This document shows positions 41,995 to 51,646 of a stretch of 64,000 bases of DNA, piece by piece. Position 1 is the first letter of the stretch. Every line of letters begins with the position of its first letter. The position numbers and the translations under genes are program-made. The notes beneath the pieces were generated by a model that was not told where the DNA came from, did not search any database, and worked only from the letters and a program-made list of their open reading frames with translations. Source of the stretch: Acidobacteriaceae bacterium (lineage in GTDB: Bacteria; Acidobacteriota; Terriglobia; Terriglobales; Acidobacteriaceae); NCBI GenBank assembly GCA_003131635.1, contig PKVZ01000071.1:87437-151436 (forward strand). The letters run 5' to 3'.

Positions 41995-43845
41995 GTGAGT
42001 GATGACCTTTCAAATGATCCTTCGCTAGTCCAGGAATACCTGGTTGAATCGGAGGAATTTCTTCAGCGTATGGACCAGGACATGGTTGCCCTGGAGGCTG
42101 CTCCCAATGATGCGGAGTTGCTCAACCGCATCTTTCGCGCGCTGCACACCATAAAAGGTACTTCTGGTTTTCTTGGATTTGAGCCCGTCGTCCGTTTAAG
42201 TCATCGCGCGGAAGATGTTCTGAACGCCTTGCGCAAGGGCGAAGCTCAACTGACTCGCCCCATCATGGACGCTCTGCTGGCCGCGCGCGACTACTTAGGC
42301 AAGATGCTCCAGGATATACGCACGGGCGGCTTGCAGCAGTATGAGTTGAGCTCGCTGCTAAAAGACCTGGAAGCCGCTCAAACTGTCGGACAAAAATCTC
42401 CCACCCTGGGACAACTGCTGGTCAATAAGGAAGTGATTTCCGCTTCAACGCTAGACGCGGTGCTGGCGGAACAGTCGGCCTCCGCCGAGCCTCTCAAGCT
42501 TGGCCAGATGCTGGTGGACAAAGGTCTCGCCTCTTCGGCAGAAATCGGCAATGCGCTGGTCCGCCAGAAAGAGATTGCGCAGCTTCACGCCGCAGTCCCT
42601 ACGATGCGCGTCGACGCGGCCAAGCTGGACGACCTCATCAATCTCATCGGAGAGCTCGTGCTCGAGCGCAACCGCTTGCTCCAGCTTAGCCGCGACTCGT
42701 CGTCGGGCAAGCTCGCGATCAATGAATTGAGTTCGTCGCTGGCTCAGTCCTCCGCCCGCTTGAGTTTTATTACCGAAGAATTGCAGTCGGCGGGCCTGAA
42801 GACCCGCATGGTTCCCATCGAGACTGTCTTTCGCCGGTTCCCTCGTCTGGTTCGCGACGTAACCGGCAACCTGAAAAAGGAAGTGGACCTGTCTCTTCTC
42901 GGGGAAGATACCGAGCTGGATAAGACGATGGCCGAACTGGTGGGAGATCCGTTGGTTCACCTGGTGCGCAATTCGCTCGATCATGGCGTCGAACTACCCG
43001 CGATCCGGGAACAAGCCGGCAAACCGCGCCGCGGCAAGATCCGTCTGGAAGCCCGCCAGGAAGGCGATCAAATTGTCATCAGCATTTCCGACGACGGCGC
43101 GGGAATGGATCCGGCGAGAATTGGCCGCAAAGCGGTGGAGAAGGGATTGGTGACGGCCGAGCGACTGCGCGGAATGAGCCAGCGCGAAATTCTGGACTTC
43201 ATTTTTCTGCCCGGCTTCAGCACCGCCGAACAGACCACCGACCTCTCTGGCCGGGGAGTGGGCATGGATGTGGTTCGCACCAATCTGAAGAAATTGAATG
43301 GCACGGTCGAAATCGAAAGCCACCTCGCCGAAGGCACCACCGTCAAGCTTCGTTTGCCTCTTACTCTCGCCATTCTGCCCGTGCTCCTGGTGCAGGTGGG
43401 GAAGGAAATTTACGCTTTGCCTTTGCGCTCGGTTGCGGAGACGGTGCAGATCGATACCAAGCATGTGCACCGCGTGGAAGGCAGCGAGGTTCTCTGCCTA
43501 CGAGAGGAGACGCTGCCCCTCTTGCGATTAGATCAGATGTTTCCCCAGCGCCCAAGTTCCACACCACAGCCGGCCGATGCCTCTCCTTCCGCAAGCTCAG
43601 GCGATGAAGGTCGGAAGGTCGTAATTCTCGGAGTGGCAGAAAAACGGTTCGCGCTTCTGGTCGATCAGTTGCTCGGGCAGGAGTCAACCGTGGTCAAACC
43701 TTTGGGAGTTTTCCTCCACGGGTGCTCCAGTGTGGCTGGCGCCACCATCAGCGGCGACGGCCAGGTTCGCCTGGTTCTCGACCCCGCAGGCCTGCTGGCA
43801 AATCTGCGCCCTGCTCTGCGCATGATTCAAAGGGCTTCCGCGTGA
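41995..43845 (+). CDS. cheA: Chemotaxis histidine kinase CheA
   Basis: Kinase of 616 aa. The HPt domain has phospho-acceptor His51 (RALHTIKGTSGFLGF). Residues about 138-195 hold two tandem helical repeats (LGQLLVNKEVISASTLDAVL and LGQMLVDKGLASSAEIGNAL) like the MshEN/GspE N-terminal fold, in the place where P2 (CheY-binding) normally lies. Then come the dimerisation, HATPase (NSLDHGVELP, FSTAEQTTDLSGRGVGMDVV) and CheW-like regulatory domains. It starts with GTG and overlaps cheR by 4 bp (GTGA). Phosphorylates CheY and CheB. Confidence 0.94.
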   Translation: MSDDLSNDPSLVQEYLVESEEFLQRMDQDMVALEAAPNDAELLNRIFRALHTIKGTSGFLGFEPVVRLSHRAEDVLNALRKGEAQLTRPIMDALLAARDYLGKMLQDIRTGGLQQYELSSLLKDLEAAQTVGQKSPTLGQLLVNKEVISASTLDAVLAEQSASAEPLKLGQMLVDKGLASSAEIGNALVRQKEIAQLHAAVPTMRVDAAKLDDLINLIGELVLERNRLLQLSRDSSSGKLAINELSSSLAQSSARLSFITEELQSAGLKTRMVPIETVFRRFPRLVRDVTGNLKKEVDLSLLGEDTELDKTMAELVGDPLVHLVRNSLDHGVELPAIREQAGKPRRGKIRLEARQEGDQIVISISDDGAGMDPARIGRKAVEKGLVTAERLRGMSQREILDFIFLPGFSTAEQTTDLSGRGVGMDVVRTNLKKLNGTVEIESHLAEGTTVKLRLPLTLAILPVLLVQVGKEIYALPLRSVAETVQIDTKHVHRVEGSEVLCLREETLPLLRLDQMFPQRPSSTPQPADASPSASSGDEGRKVVILGVAEKRFALLVDQLLGQESTVVKPLGVFLHGCSSVAGATISGDGQVRLVLDPAGLLANLRPALRMIQRASA

Positions 43846-44744
43846 CTACCGCACCTTCCCTGCGAGCGGTGCCCACCATGGATGGTCCACCCGAACCTGA
43901 GCTGGTGCGTATCCGCGATGTGATTTATCAGACCGCGGGAATTTTTCACCCCGACAATAAGCTTCGTCTGCTGCAGGACCGCTGCGGCCGCCGCATGAAA
44001 GAACTCAAGGTACAAACCCTGCGCGAATATTCCGAGTGCCTCACCATCCGGCCCACGCGGCAAGCGGAACTGATTGCGCTGTTGAACGAGATCACGATTG
44101 GAGAAACTTCATTCTTCCGCAATCAGCCACAGCTTGACGCTCTGCGCCGCATCGTAATTCCCAAAATCCTTGAGGCTAAATCCAACCTTCCGCTGCGCCG
44201 GCTTCGCATCTGGAGCGCTGGCTGTTCCACCGGGGAGGAACCTTACACTCTCCGCATGTTGATGCTGGAGGAGCTAAACGTCCAGCTCAAAGATTGGTCC
44301 ACGGAAATTCTCGCCACCGACCTTAACGAGCGCTCTCTGGCGCACGCCGAGGAGGCGGTCTACGGCAGCTATAGCACTCGCAACCTCACGCCCTCCTATC
44401 GCAATAAATACTTTATTCCGCAGGGCGATAAACTGCAGGTGAACGCTCTGGCACGCTCCAACATCAGCTTCAGCCGGCTTAATCTGTCGGACGACTCGCG
44501 CATGACATTCATGAAGAGCATGGATGCCATCTTTTGCTGCAATGTGCTCATCTATTTCGATCTGGCCTCCAAAAGACGCGTTATCCAGCATTTTTTCAAT
44601 AACCTGCTGCCTCATGGATATCTGTTCCTGGGCCACTCCGAGTCTCTTTTTGGCGTCAATGATGACTTCCGCCTGGTTCACTTGCCCGGAGCTACTGCCT
44701 ATGTAAAAGGGGAACGCACTCCTGCGGGAGGTAAATCGCTATGA
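43842..44744 (+). CDS. cheR: Chemotaxis receptor methyltransferase CheR
   Basis: SAM-dependent glutamate methyltransferase of 300 aa. It has the helical N-terminal domain, the FFRNQPQLDALRRIVIP region, the SAM-binding core (RLRIWSAGCSTGEEPYTLRML) and the CNVLIYFDLASKRRVIQHFF, SESLFGV motifs. The chosen start is the GTG overlapping the cheA stop; an open frame further upstream lies inside cheA. Its own stop overlaps the next gene by 4 bp. Confidence 0.95.
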   Translation: MTTAPSLRAVPTMDGPPEPELVRIRDVIYQTAGIFHPDNKLRLLQDRCGRRMKELKVQTLREYSECLTIRPTRQAELIALLNEITIGETSFFRNQPQLDALRRIVIPKILEAKSNLPLRRLRIWSAGCSTGEEPYTLRMLMLEELNVQLKDWSTEILATDLNERSLAHAEEAVYGSYSTRNLTPSYRNKYFIPQGDKLQVNALARSNISFSRLNLSDDSRMTFMKSMDAIFCCNVLIYFDLASKRRVIQHFFNNLLPHGYLFLGHSESLFGVNDDFRLVHLPGATAYVKGERTPAGGKSL

Positions 44745-45640
44745 CCGCCGCAACCGCAACCAAACAGGCATTACTGCAGCGGCTCGATGGCTTGCATCAA
44801 ATTCCAACCATCCCGGCCGTGCTCGCCCCATTGCTTCGTTACCTGCAGCAGCCCGTGGAACAGCTCGACGTGCAAAAGGTCACCGACCTGCTTTCCCAAG
44901 ACAAGTCGTTGGCGGCGCAGTGCCTGCAGATGGCAAACTCGCCGCTTTTTGGACGGGCACAAAATGTCCAGTCCCTGCGCGGAGCAGTCGTCAGCCTGGG
45001 CTTCCATCATGTCAGCGATATCGCCATGTCCTGCGGGGTGCTGAACATGCTTCCTAGCGATAAGGCCAGTCTCGATCCCGTGGTTTTCTGGGAGCACTCC
45101 CTGGGGTGCGCCCTGGTCTCGCGGCAAATTGCGCGCAAAATCAATTTTGGCGATCCCGGAAAAGCATATCTTGCGGGCCTGCTTCATGACTTGGGAATCA
45201 TCGTCAACCTTTGGGTTTTGCCTAAGGAATTCCGTGCCGCTTGGGAAATGGGGAAAGGGGAAGGCATTCCTCTGCATGAGGCGGAACAAAAGTCCATGGG
45301 ATTTACTCACTGTGACAGCGGACGTCTGCTTGGCGAGCGCTGGGCGCTCGCCCCCGAGCTGATAGAGGTAATCAGTTATCACCACGCTCCGGAAAAATCG
45401 GCAGAACACACGGGCCTGGTCGCCTTGGTGCAATTGGCCGATTTACTTTGCCGCATGAGTGGTCTGAACTACGGCTATGTGGAAGAACGGCAGGTGAATC
45501 TAGCTGAAGAGTCCGGTTTCGGCCTTCTCGCCCAGCATTCCACAGCGCTGAAGGACTTTGACTGGGCACGGCTGACCTTCGAACTCGATTCCTACATGGA
45601 CGAAGTCCACAGTCTGGTGCGCGCCATCTACCGAACGTGA
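44741..45640 (+). CDS. HDOD domain signalling protein
   Basis: Protein of 299 aa made of one HDOD (HD-related output) domain. It includes IPTIPAVLAPLLRYLQQP at the start, LQMANSPLFGRAQNVQSLRG and YLAGLLHDLGIIVNLWVLPK, where the HD pair is retained. HDOD proteins act in signalling; their exact output is mostly unknown. The gene is embedded between cheR and cheB with 4-bp overlaps on both sides, so it is part of the chemotaxis operon. Confidence 0.88.
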   Translation: MTAATATKQALLQRLDGLHQIPTIPAVLAPLLRYLQQPVEQLDVQKVTDLLSQDKSLAAQCLQMANSPLFGRAQNVQSLRGAVVSLGFHHVSDIAMSCGVLNMLPSDKASLDPVVFWEHSLGCALVSRQIARKINFGDPGKAYLAGLLHDLGIIVNLWVLPKEFRAAWEMGKGEGIPLHEAEQKSMGFTHCDSGRLLGERWALAPELIEVISYHHAPEKSAEHTGLVALVQLADLLCRMSGLNYGYVEERQVNLAEESGFGLLAQHSTALKDFDWARLTFELDSYMDEVHSLVRAIYRT

Positions 45641-46725
45641 ACCATCAAGGCACCAACTCGCTAATACGCGTGCTCATCGTCGACGACAGCGCATTCATGC
45701 GCACGGCGCTATCGCGGATGGTTGCTTCCGATCCCGACATTTCGGTTGTGGGCACTGCCAGCACTGGAAACGAAGCTCTGCAAAGGATCCCCTCCCTCGA
45801 TCCCGATGTGATTACTCTCGATGTGCAGATGCCAGGCCTGGACGGATTGGAAACCCTACACCGCATTATGGCGGAGTTCCCGCGGCCGGTGATCATGGTT
45901 AGTTCGGTAACTCTGAAAGACGCGGAAACCACGTTCAACGCTCTGGCAGCGGGAGCCTTCGACTATGTACCCAAACAACTTTCCTCCGCCTCGCTGGACA
46001 TTCTCCATCTTCAGGCTGATTTAATTGCGAAGATCAGGGCGGCGGCGGAATCGCGGAATGCTCACAAACCTCTCATCGTCTCGCGAAAGCCTCCCCGGGC
46101 GGTGGCCATGCCGATGCGTGAAGCGTCGCTCTGTTCACCCGCCATCGTTGCTTTGGGCATCTCGACCGGTGGTCCAAAGGCCTTGCAGGATATTCTCCCG
46201 ATTCTTCCGGCGGATATGCCGGTTCCCATTCTGGTCGTGCAGCACATGCCTACAGGTTTTACCGCTCCATTTGCCAAGAGGCTGGATAGTCTCTGCGCCG
46301 TCTCGGTGTGTGAGGCGGTGCATGGCGAGGCCGTCTTGCCGGGAGTGGTTTACATTGCTCCGGCGGGAACACATTTGACGGTGGAGCGCGGCAGTTCGCG
46401 CACCGTCGTTTGTCTCTCCGACAAACCCGAGCATCAGTTGCATATTCCCTCCGTCGACATCATGATGCAATCAGTCGCTTCCGCCTTTGGCTCGCTGGCC
46501 ATGGGCATCATCATGACCGGCATGGGATCGGACGGAGCGCAAGGAATGAGCGCCATCCATCGCGAAGGCGGTCTCACGGTGGGTCAGGATGAGCCCAGTT
46601 GCACGGTTTACGGTATGCCGCGGGCTTGCGCGGAAATGCGCATCCTGGACCGGGTGGTGCCGCTCTCCCAGATTCCCCATGAAATTCTTCACGCTACCCA
46701 TTACCGCAAAGCCAGCGTGAGCTAA
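45637..46725 (+). CDS. cheB: Chemotaxis methylesterase CheB
   Basis: Receptor methylesterase/deamidase of 362 aa. The receiver domain has the acid pair (LIVDDSAFMRT) and phospho-acceptor Asp62 (ITLDVQMPGLDGLETL). The catalytic domain has Ser in GISTGGPKALQ, His in VVQHMPTGFT and Asp in MTGMGSDGAQG, so the triad is complete. GTG start overlapping the HDOD gene. Together with CheR it provides adaptation. Confidence 0.95.
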   Translation: MNHQGTNSLIRVLIVDDSAFMRTALSRMVASDPDISVVGTASTGNEALQRIPSLDPDVITLDVQMPGLDGLETLHRIMAEFPRPVIMVSSVTLKDAETTFNALAAGAFDYVPKQLSSASLDILHLQADLIAKIRAAAESRNAHKPLIVSRKPPRAVAMPMREASLCSPAIVALGISTGGPKALQDILPILPADMPVPILVVQHMPTGFTAPFAKRLDSLCAVSVCEAVHGEAVLPGVVYIAPAGTHLTVERGSSRTVVCLSDKPEHQLHIPSVDIMMQSVASAFGSLAMGIIMTGMGSDGAQGMSAIHREGGLTVGQDEPSCTVYGMPRACAEMRILDRVVPLSQIPHEILHATHYRKASVS

Positions 46726-47297
46726 GCCGATGCGCCAAAATCGAACGGATTCCTATCCAGCGCTTCGCGCACGCGCTGCAACAGCGTCGCTATTGAAAAA
46801 GGCTTGGCCAGGTACTCAGTCCGGTAAGGCGAGAGTTGGCACAATGCGAGCTGTTCCATATAGCCACTCATCAGCACGATCCGAACCTGTGGATACGACA
46901 CGAAGAATTTCTGTGCCAGTTCGTGGCCGCTGATTCCGGGCATGACGACATCAGCGAGCAGCAAATCCACTGGCACGGGGGACTCACGGTAAGCCTCTAA
47001 CGCTTGCGTTGCGCTCTCCGCAATCACTACTCTGTAGCCCGCCGACTGCAGAACTTCTGCCGTCGCCTTTCGTACTAAGGCTTCATCTTCGACCAGCAGA
47101 ATCGTTTCTTTCCCTCCCCTCGCGCAGCTATCTGGCAGTCCCGCGGCAATCGCCGCTTCCCAAGAGAATACCGACGCAACCTCCGACAGATTCTCTCCGC
47201 TCTCCGGCGCTGCATCCTCAGCTCTGGCATGAAAATTCAATTTGGTTCGCTCCTTAAACCACAAATCACGCCAAATCAACAGCACATCGGCAGCCAT
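46722..47297 (-). CDS. Response regulator receiver protein
   Basis: Protein of 191 aa with a C-terminal receiver domain (about 68-185): LLVEDEALVRKATAEVLQSA, phospho-acceptor Asp in LLADVVMPGISGHEL, VLMSGY and the conserved Lys in YLAKPFS. The first 65 residues are unrelated and have no output domain. Such receivers often end hybrid kinase systems, but no kinase is adjacent. It overlaps the cheB end by 4 bp on the opposite strand. Confidence 0.82.
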   Translation of the reverse strand: MAADVLLIWRDLWFKERTKLNFHARAEDAAPESGENLSEVASVFSWEAAIAAGLPDSCARGGKETILLVEDEALVRKATAEVLQSAGYRVVIAESATQALEAYRESPVPVDLLLADVVMPGISGHELAQKFFVSYPQVRIVLMSGYMEQLALCQLSPYRTEYLAKPFSIATLLQRVREALDRNPFDFGASA

Positions 47298-47481
47298 TCC
47301 ATTTCCCCCATGCAGAGACTTTCAAACGGAAGATAACTAATCACTTAGTCGTGAACCGCGAAATGCCAACGATACATCTTGGGAATTATCTTGCCCTTTC
47401 CGGAACCTCCACGCGGAACGATTCCTCATGCGGGAAACGCGGAGACTGCCGCGGTTGCTCGCGCAAGTCTTCGTCCGCTTA

Positions 47482-50166
47482 TTACTTTGGGCTGGTGAGA
47501 ATGGTTTCGTTTGGATCCAACAAAAGCTTATGGGTGCCCGCAGGTGCGGATAAATGAAACGATGTTTCCTGCCCATCGGCAAACACGCGGCCCAGCAATA
47601 CTGGCGCTCTACCGGATATCACCGCATAAACGGGAACCGATGTCACCAGCGTATCTGGCGAATCTTCCTGCCGTATGACCCCGGTCGCGACCAGGCCATT
47701 CGCCTTCGCTGTGAACTTTACGCCGTGCAACTCCAGCCGCGGCAATGAAGTGCCGTTCACCCAACCATCGAGAAACCAGTCCAGCGAAGCCTTCCCTTCA
47801 TAACGCAACGATGGTGGCAGAGACTCGGCGAAAACCTGCAGCAGTTGCCTGGTGCTGATAGCTTTTCCTTCGTACCGCTCGCGAAGTTTGCGCAGAACCT
47901 GCACGAAGGGATCTTCGCCCTCGTTCGGGCGCGGAGCGGTTCGTTTGTCTTTATCCTGATCCTCCGCCGCAGCATCCTGCAACATGCAGCGCAGCATGTG
48001 GAAGAGCCACGTCCCTCGGCCGTAGCTGATGGCTTCATAGCCCTCGGGAAAATGCGACGAGAACAGACGGCTCCCTAAGGTGACTGGCCCGGCATCTTTC
48101 GGCAGGTTGCCGTTTTTATTCCTGGTCAGCAAATCTTGCCGATATTTTTCCATGATCTGCCGGAAACCCGCCGGGTTCTTTTCCTGCAGAATCATCAGTG
48201 CGCAATAGTTTGCCAATCCTTCCGAGAACCATTGATCGCGGTAGGTGCTCCAGGTAATCAGGTCGCCCCACCACTGATGCGCTGCCTCATGCGCCGGAAC
48301 CTGCTGGTCGATCAATTCGGCCAAAGCATTCACGCGAAGTTCCTGGCGCTCCTCTGGCGTGAGGAATGCGTACGAAGACAGGAAAATCAACCCCGGCCAA
48401 CCTTGGCTCTCGCGCCCAGGAAGCTGTGTCAATGCCAGCTTGCCGTAGGGGAACGGACCGAACCGGTCGGAATAGTAACGAATCGCCCGGGCCGTAGACT
48501 CTGCCACCGCGGCCGCGTTCCGCGCAGGCGAGAGTGGAAGCGGCATCATCAAAGGCACTGGAACTTTATGCCGCGATGGGTCGGGTACGGGTTCAATCTG
48601 CGCCGACGTATTGGGAAAGTCTCGTTCGACCCCGACCGTAGCATAGGTATCAACGTGGACATTTCCCGCCAGCGCGGTGGCTCGAACATATTTGCCCAGA
48701 TCGAATCCGGCAACCGGCAGGGGCCGTTCCGAAACCCAGCGCCCCACTTGATCACCCTCCACGTTCGGCATAGAAATGTTCCGCGTAGAAATGTTCTGCG
48801 TGGAAATCTGCTGCGTAGAACGTTGCACCGGCGTAGCCACTGTCTTCGATACTGGCGCCGGTTTACCCGTCGCAACCAGCATCCATTCCGGAGGATAATG
48901 AAAAGTAAGATCGAAATCGGACATCGCCAGTCCGCGGTTGGGATACCAAGTGCCGCGCGCCCCCACGTAGAGCAAGCCTTTGCCAGCTTCGGCCAGCACT
49001 TCTCCGGCGTAAACGAAGCGCAGTCCGATTTTTTGTCCCTTGCGTGCCGGCTCCGACAGAATCACCGCCACCAGGTCATTCCCGCTGCGTGCCAGCCGCG
49101 TACCCTCGACCGCGGGATTCTGGATGAATTCCACAGCATGACCATCCTGTTCTACGGTTTGAATCTTTAGAAAGCGCGACAATTCGAAGACCAGGAACTG
49201 CGACCGGTCGCGTACCACTTCTAGATTCAGCTTCACCTCCGCATCCAGTTCTTTGGGAGGTTTCACTCGCGCGTCAATGACGTAACTCCGCACGAAAATC
49301 GAATCCTCCCGCGACTCGGTTTCTGCGGGCAGAGTCTGCAGAGTCTGTGCCAGAGGCGGGCGGGTGGGGCCAGACTCTGCAACCGAAAATGAAGTCCAGA
49401 CGTCGTAATCGACGGCTCCGTTCGCGGCAGACTTGGCCTGTCCCGCCTCCACTTGTTCGCCGGCGCTTGAATCGTAAACGATGTCGAAGACGCCAAGCGT
49501 GTTTCCTTGCAGCCGCGCATGCAGCAGGTGATCGGGCGAATTCGCCCGCGTCGCGGATGAATCCTTGAAAATCTTTCCGTCCGCGGCCGGAAGCATTTCG
49601 CTGAAAGTCGCCAGCAATCGCATGGCGTCCACATGCGCCAGATTGCGGGCCGTTTCATCCCATCGACTGACAAAGCCCGCGGCATCCTCCGGCGCCCTCA
49701 GGCCAGGCTGCATTTCAGCCGCGGTATTGTCGTTGAAGCGGAAATAAGCAGTCGTGAATCGCTCCTCAAGAATCGCCATCCCGGTAAACAGGCTCATCGA
49801 CCGCCGTTCCACCTCGTCGCGCGGCACCAGCAGCACTTCTCCATCGCCCTCAAAAAATGCCCCGGTGATTTTTCCCAGCACGTCCCGGGTAAAAGCGATG
49901 GTGCCGTCTTCGAGAGTGATGTGGACCGCGGATCGATCGATCGAGCTGTCGCGCACCCGGAAAACCCGTGCGCTGTCGAGGCCGATACTGCTCAGTTGCA
50001 AATAGAGCGACTCCGCAGGTCCGGGCCGGTGCGGCTCCGTCTGAGTTGGCGCTGCCTGAGCGCCGTATGCCGGCATCCACGGAAAAACTAGCAGGAAAAC
50101 AGCCAGCGCAATGCCGCATCTGGTGAATCTGGCCGACACTTTGGTCACGTAGGAGTGGGTGCTCAC
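47482..50166 (-). CDS. M1 family metallopeptidase, secreted
   Basis: Zinc aminopeptidase-like protein of about 894 aa with an N-terminal signal peptide (CGIALAVFLLVFPWMPAYG). The zinc motif is complete: HEAAHQWWGD, then 18 residues after HEAAH to the second Glu (QWFSEGLANY). The N-terminal half has the beta-sandwich typical of M1. A linker near residues 450-470 consists of ISTQ/NISTR/NISM units coded by a 15-bp repeat (about 48769-48825). GTG at 50166 is the best start; a TTG at 50187 is possible but would overlap the divergent gene. Confidence 0.85.
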   Translation of the reverse strand: MSTHSYVTKVSARFTRCGIALAVFLLVFPWMPAYGAQAAPTQTEPHRPGPAESLYLQLSSIGLDSARVFRVRDSSIDRSAVHITLEDGTIAFTRDVLGKITGAFFEGDGEVLLVPRDEVERRSMSLFTGMAILEERFTTAYFRFNDNTAAEMQPGLRAPEDAAGFVSRWDETARNLAHVDAMRLLATFSEMLPAADGKIFKDSSATRANSPDHLLHARLQGNTLGVFDIVYDSSAGEQVEAGQAKSAANGAVDYDVWTSFSVAESGPTRPPLAQTLQTLPAETESREDSIFVRSYVIDARVKPPKELDAEVKLNLEVVRDRSQFLVFELSRFLKIQTVEQDGHAVEFIQNPAVEGTRLARSGNDLVAVILSEPARKGQKIGLRFVYAGEVLAEAGKGLLYVGARGTWYPNRGLAMSDFDLTFHYPPEWMLVATGKPAPVSKTVATPVQRSTQQISTQNISTRNISMPNVEGDQVGRWVSERPLPVAGFDLGKYVRATALAGNVHVDTYATVGVERDFPNTSAQIEPVPDPSRHKVPVPLMMPLPLSPARNAAAVAESTARAIRYYSDRFGPFPYGKLALTQLPGRESQGWPGLIFLSSYAFLTPEERQELRVNALAELIDQQVPAHEAAHQWWGDLITWSTYRDQWFSEGLANYCALMILQEKNPAGFRQIMEKYRQDLLTRNKNGNLPKDAGPVTLGSRLFSSHFPEGYEAISYGRGTWLFHMLRCMLQDAAAEDQDKDKRTAPRPNEGEDPFVQVLRKLRERYEGKAISTRQLLQVFAESLPPSLRYEGKASLDWFLDGWVNGTSLPRLELHGVKFTAKANGLVATGVIRQEDSPDTLVTSVPVYAVISGRAPVLLGRVFADGQETSFHLSAPAGTHKLLLDPNETILTSPK

Positions 50167-50172
50167 TGTTGC

Positions 50173-50178
50173 TAGAAT
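50173..50178 (+). promoter_or_regulatory. Extended -10 element, near-leaderless start
   Basis: TGCTAGAAT places a TG-extended -10 (TAGAAT) 8 bp before the ATG at 50187, so transcription would begin at or just before the start codon. A similar TAGAAT lies at 58040-58045, 9 bp before aroC. No good -35 is seen for either. Confidence 0.5.
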
Positions 50179-50186
50179 GCGCTTCA

Positions 50187-51611
50187 ATGAGGCCTCGTGT
50201 CACTACTTGCGCAATGCTCTGGATGGTGTTGGCCTCCGCGGCATCGGCTGACACAATCCATTTGAAGAACGGCCGCACGATCCTCGCCGATCATGTCCGC
50301 GAAAATGGCATCCGCTACGAATACGAAATCGGCGACGACAGTTATGCCATACCGAAGAGTTCCGTGGAACGAGTCGAGGCCGGTGGGATGCCGGCCAGCA
50401 CCGCGTCTTCTGGCGCGAACAAGAGTGCCGGGGATTTTCCCGCGTTCACCCCGGTCGACAGCCTCGCCGCCGAAGGCGACCTGCCTAAGACAATTGTCAA
50501 GGACGGCAAGGTTGACCCCGAAGCCCTCTCGAAACTTGAAGGCAAAGGTAATGCCGAGTTAAGCGCAACCGCGGAATTCATTGCCGGCAAATTTGAATTC
50601 GACCACGGCAACATCGATCAAGCCCGCCGCTATTTCGAAAACGCTCTCCGCTTCCAGCCGGAAAATTCTACCGTTCTCATCTACTACGCGGCCCTCCTGG
50701 TGCGTACGGGAAACCCTTCGCAGGCGCTCTCCTATGCCCAGCGCGCGGTGAGCGCCTCTCCTAACTCACCCGATGCCTACACTGTGCTCGGCTACGCGCA
50801 ACAGGCTTCGGACCGCACCCGCGACGCGGTCGCTTCATGGAAGCATTCTCTCGAGTTGCGTCCCGATCCCGCCGTCCAGCAATATTTGGCAAAAGCGCTG
50901 CGCGAACAAAATGTCGAGACCGATTTTGCCCAGCGTGAAAGCGGCCATTTCGTCCTGCATTACGAGGGCAAGCAGACTTCGGAATCTTTTCGAGAACAAA
51001 TCATGGCCGCCCTCGAGTCCGATTACGATGACCTGGCTCGCGATCTGGGCGCGCCACCACGGGACAACATTCTGGTAACGCTCTACACCGAGCAAGCTTT
51101 CTTTGATGTAACCCGCGCCCCCTCCTGGTCGGGAGCGCTCAATGACGGCAAACTTCGCATCCCCATCAATGGCCTGAACTCCATGACGCCTGAGCTGGCG
51201 CGAGTGTTGAAGCACGAACTGGCCCACACCTTCATTAATCAGCTTTCCGCTGGCCGCTGTCCGCCCTGGCTGCACGAAGGCATCGCCCAGCTTCTGGAAC
51301 CCAAATCCCTGGGCGGCGATGGACGGCAATTGGCTCAGTTGTTCAAATCGCAAAACAATATTCCGCTGAATGTGCTGGAGGGAAGTTTTCTTCGCTTTTC
51401 CGGCGGTCAAGCCTACGTGGCTTACGCGGAATCCCTGGCTGCGGTTACCTACATCAACGACTCTTACGGCATGGGCGACATTCAGCGCATTCTGCAACTC
51501 CTCAGCCAGGGCAACTCCACCGAGGCCGCACTGCGCGCCACCATCCACTCGGACTACGGCCAACTTGAAACCGAAGTCGCCAAGTACCTAGCAGATAAGT
51601 ACGGCGACTAA
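50187..51611 (+). CDS. TPR protein with HELAH peptidase-like domain
   Basis: Secreted or periplasmic protein of 474 aa. A signal peptide (CAMLWMVLASAASA) is followed by a short SLAP-like segment, tetratricopeptide-like helices (about 130-245: RRYFENALRFQPENSTVLIY and ALSYAQRAVSASPNSPDAYT) and a metallopeptidase-like domain with HELAH (about 345-349) and WLHEGIAQ as the third ligand region. The fold resembles the peptidase MA group. The ATG at 50187 gives a proper signal peptide. Divergent from the M1 peptidase gene with about 20 bp between starts. Confidence 0.8.
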   Translation: MRPRVTTCAMLWMVLASAASADTIHLKNGRTILADHVRENGIRYEYEIGDDSYAIPKSSVERVEAGGMPASTASSGANKSAGDFPAFTPVDSLAAEGDLPKTIVKDGKVDPEALSKLEGKGNAELSATAEFIAGKFEFDHGNIDQARRYFENALRFQPENSTVLIYYAALLVRTGNPSQALSYAQRAVSASPNSPDAYTVLGYAQQASDRTRDAVASWKHSLELRPDPAVQQYLAKALREQNVETDFAQRESGHFVLHYEGKQTSESFREQIMAALESDYDDLARDLGAPPRDNILVTLYTEQAFFDVTRAPSWSGALNDGKLRIPINGLNSMTPELARVLKHELAHTFINQLSAGRCPPWLHEGIAQLLEPKSLGGDGRQLAQLFKSQNNIPLNVLEGSFLRFSGGQAYVAYAESLAAVTYINDSYGMGDIQRILQLLSQGNSTEAALRATIHSDYGQLETEVAKYLADKYGD

Positions 51612-51646
51612 CAGCTAAAAGCTGTCTCATAAATGCTCTTGGGAAG

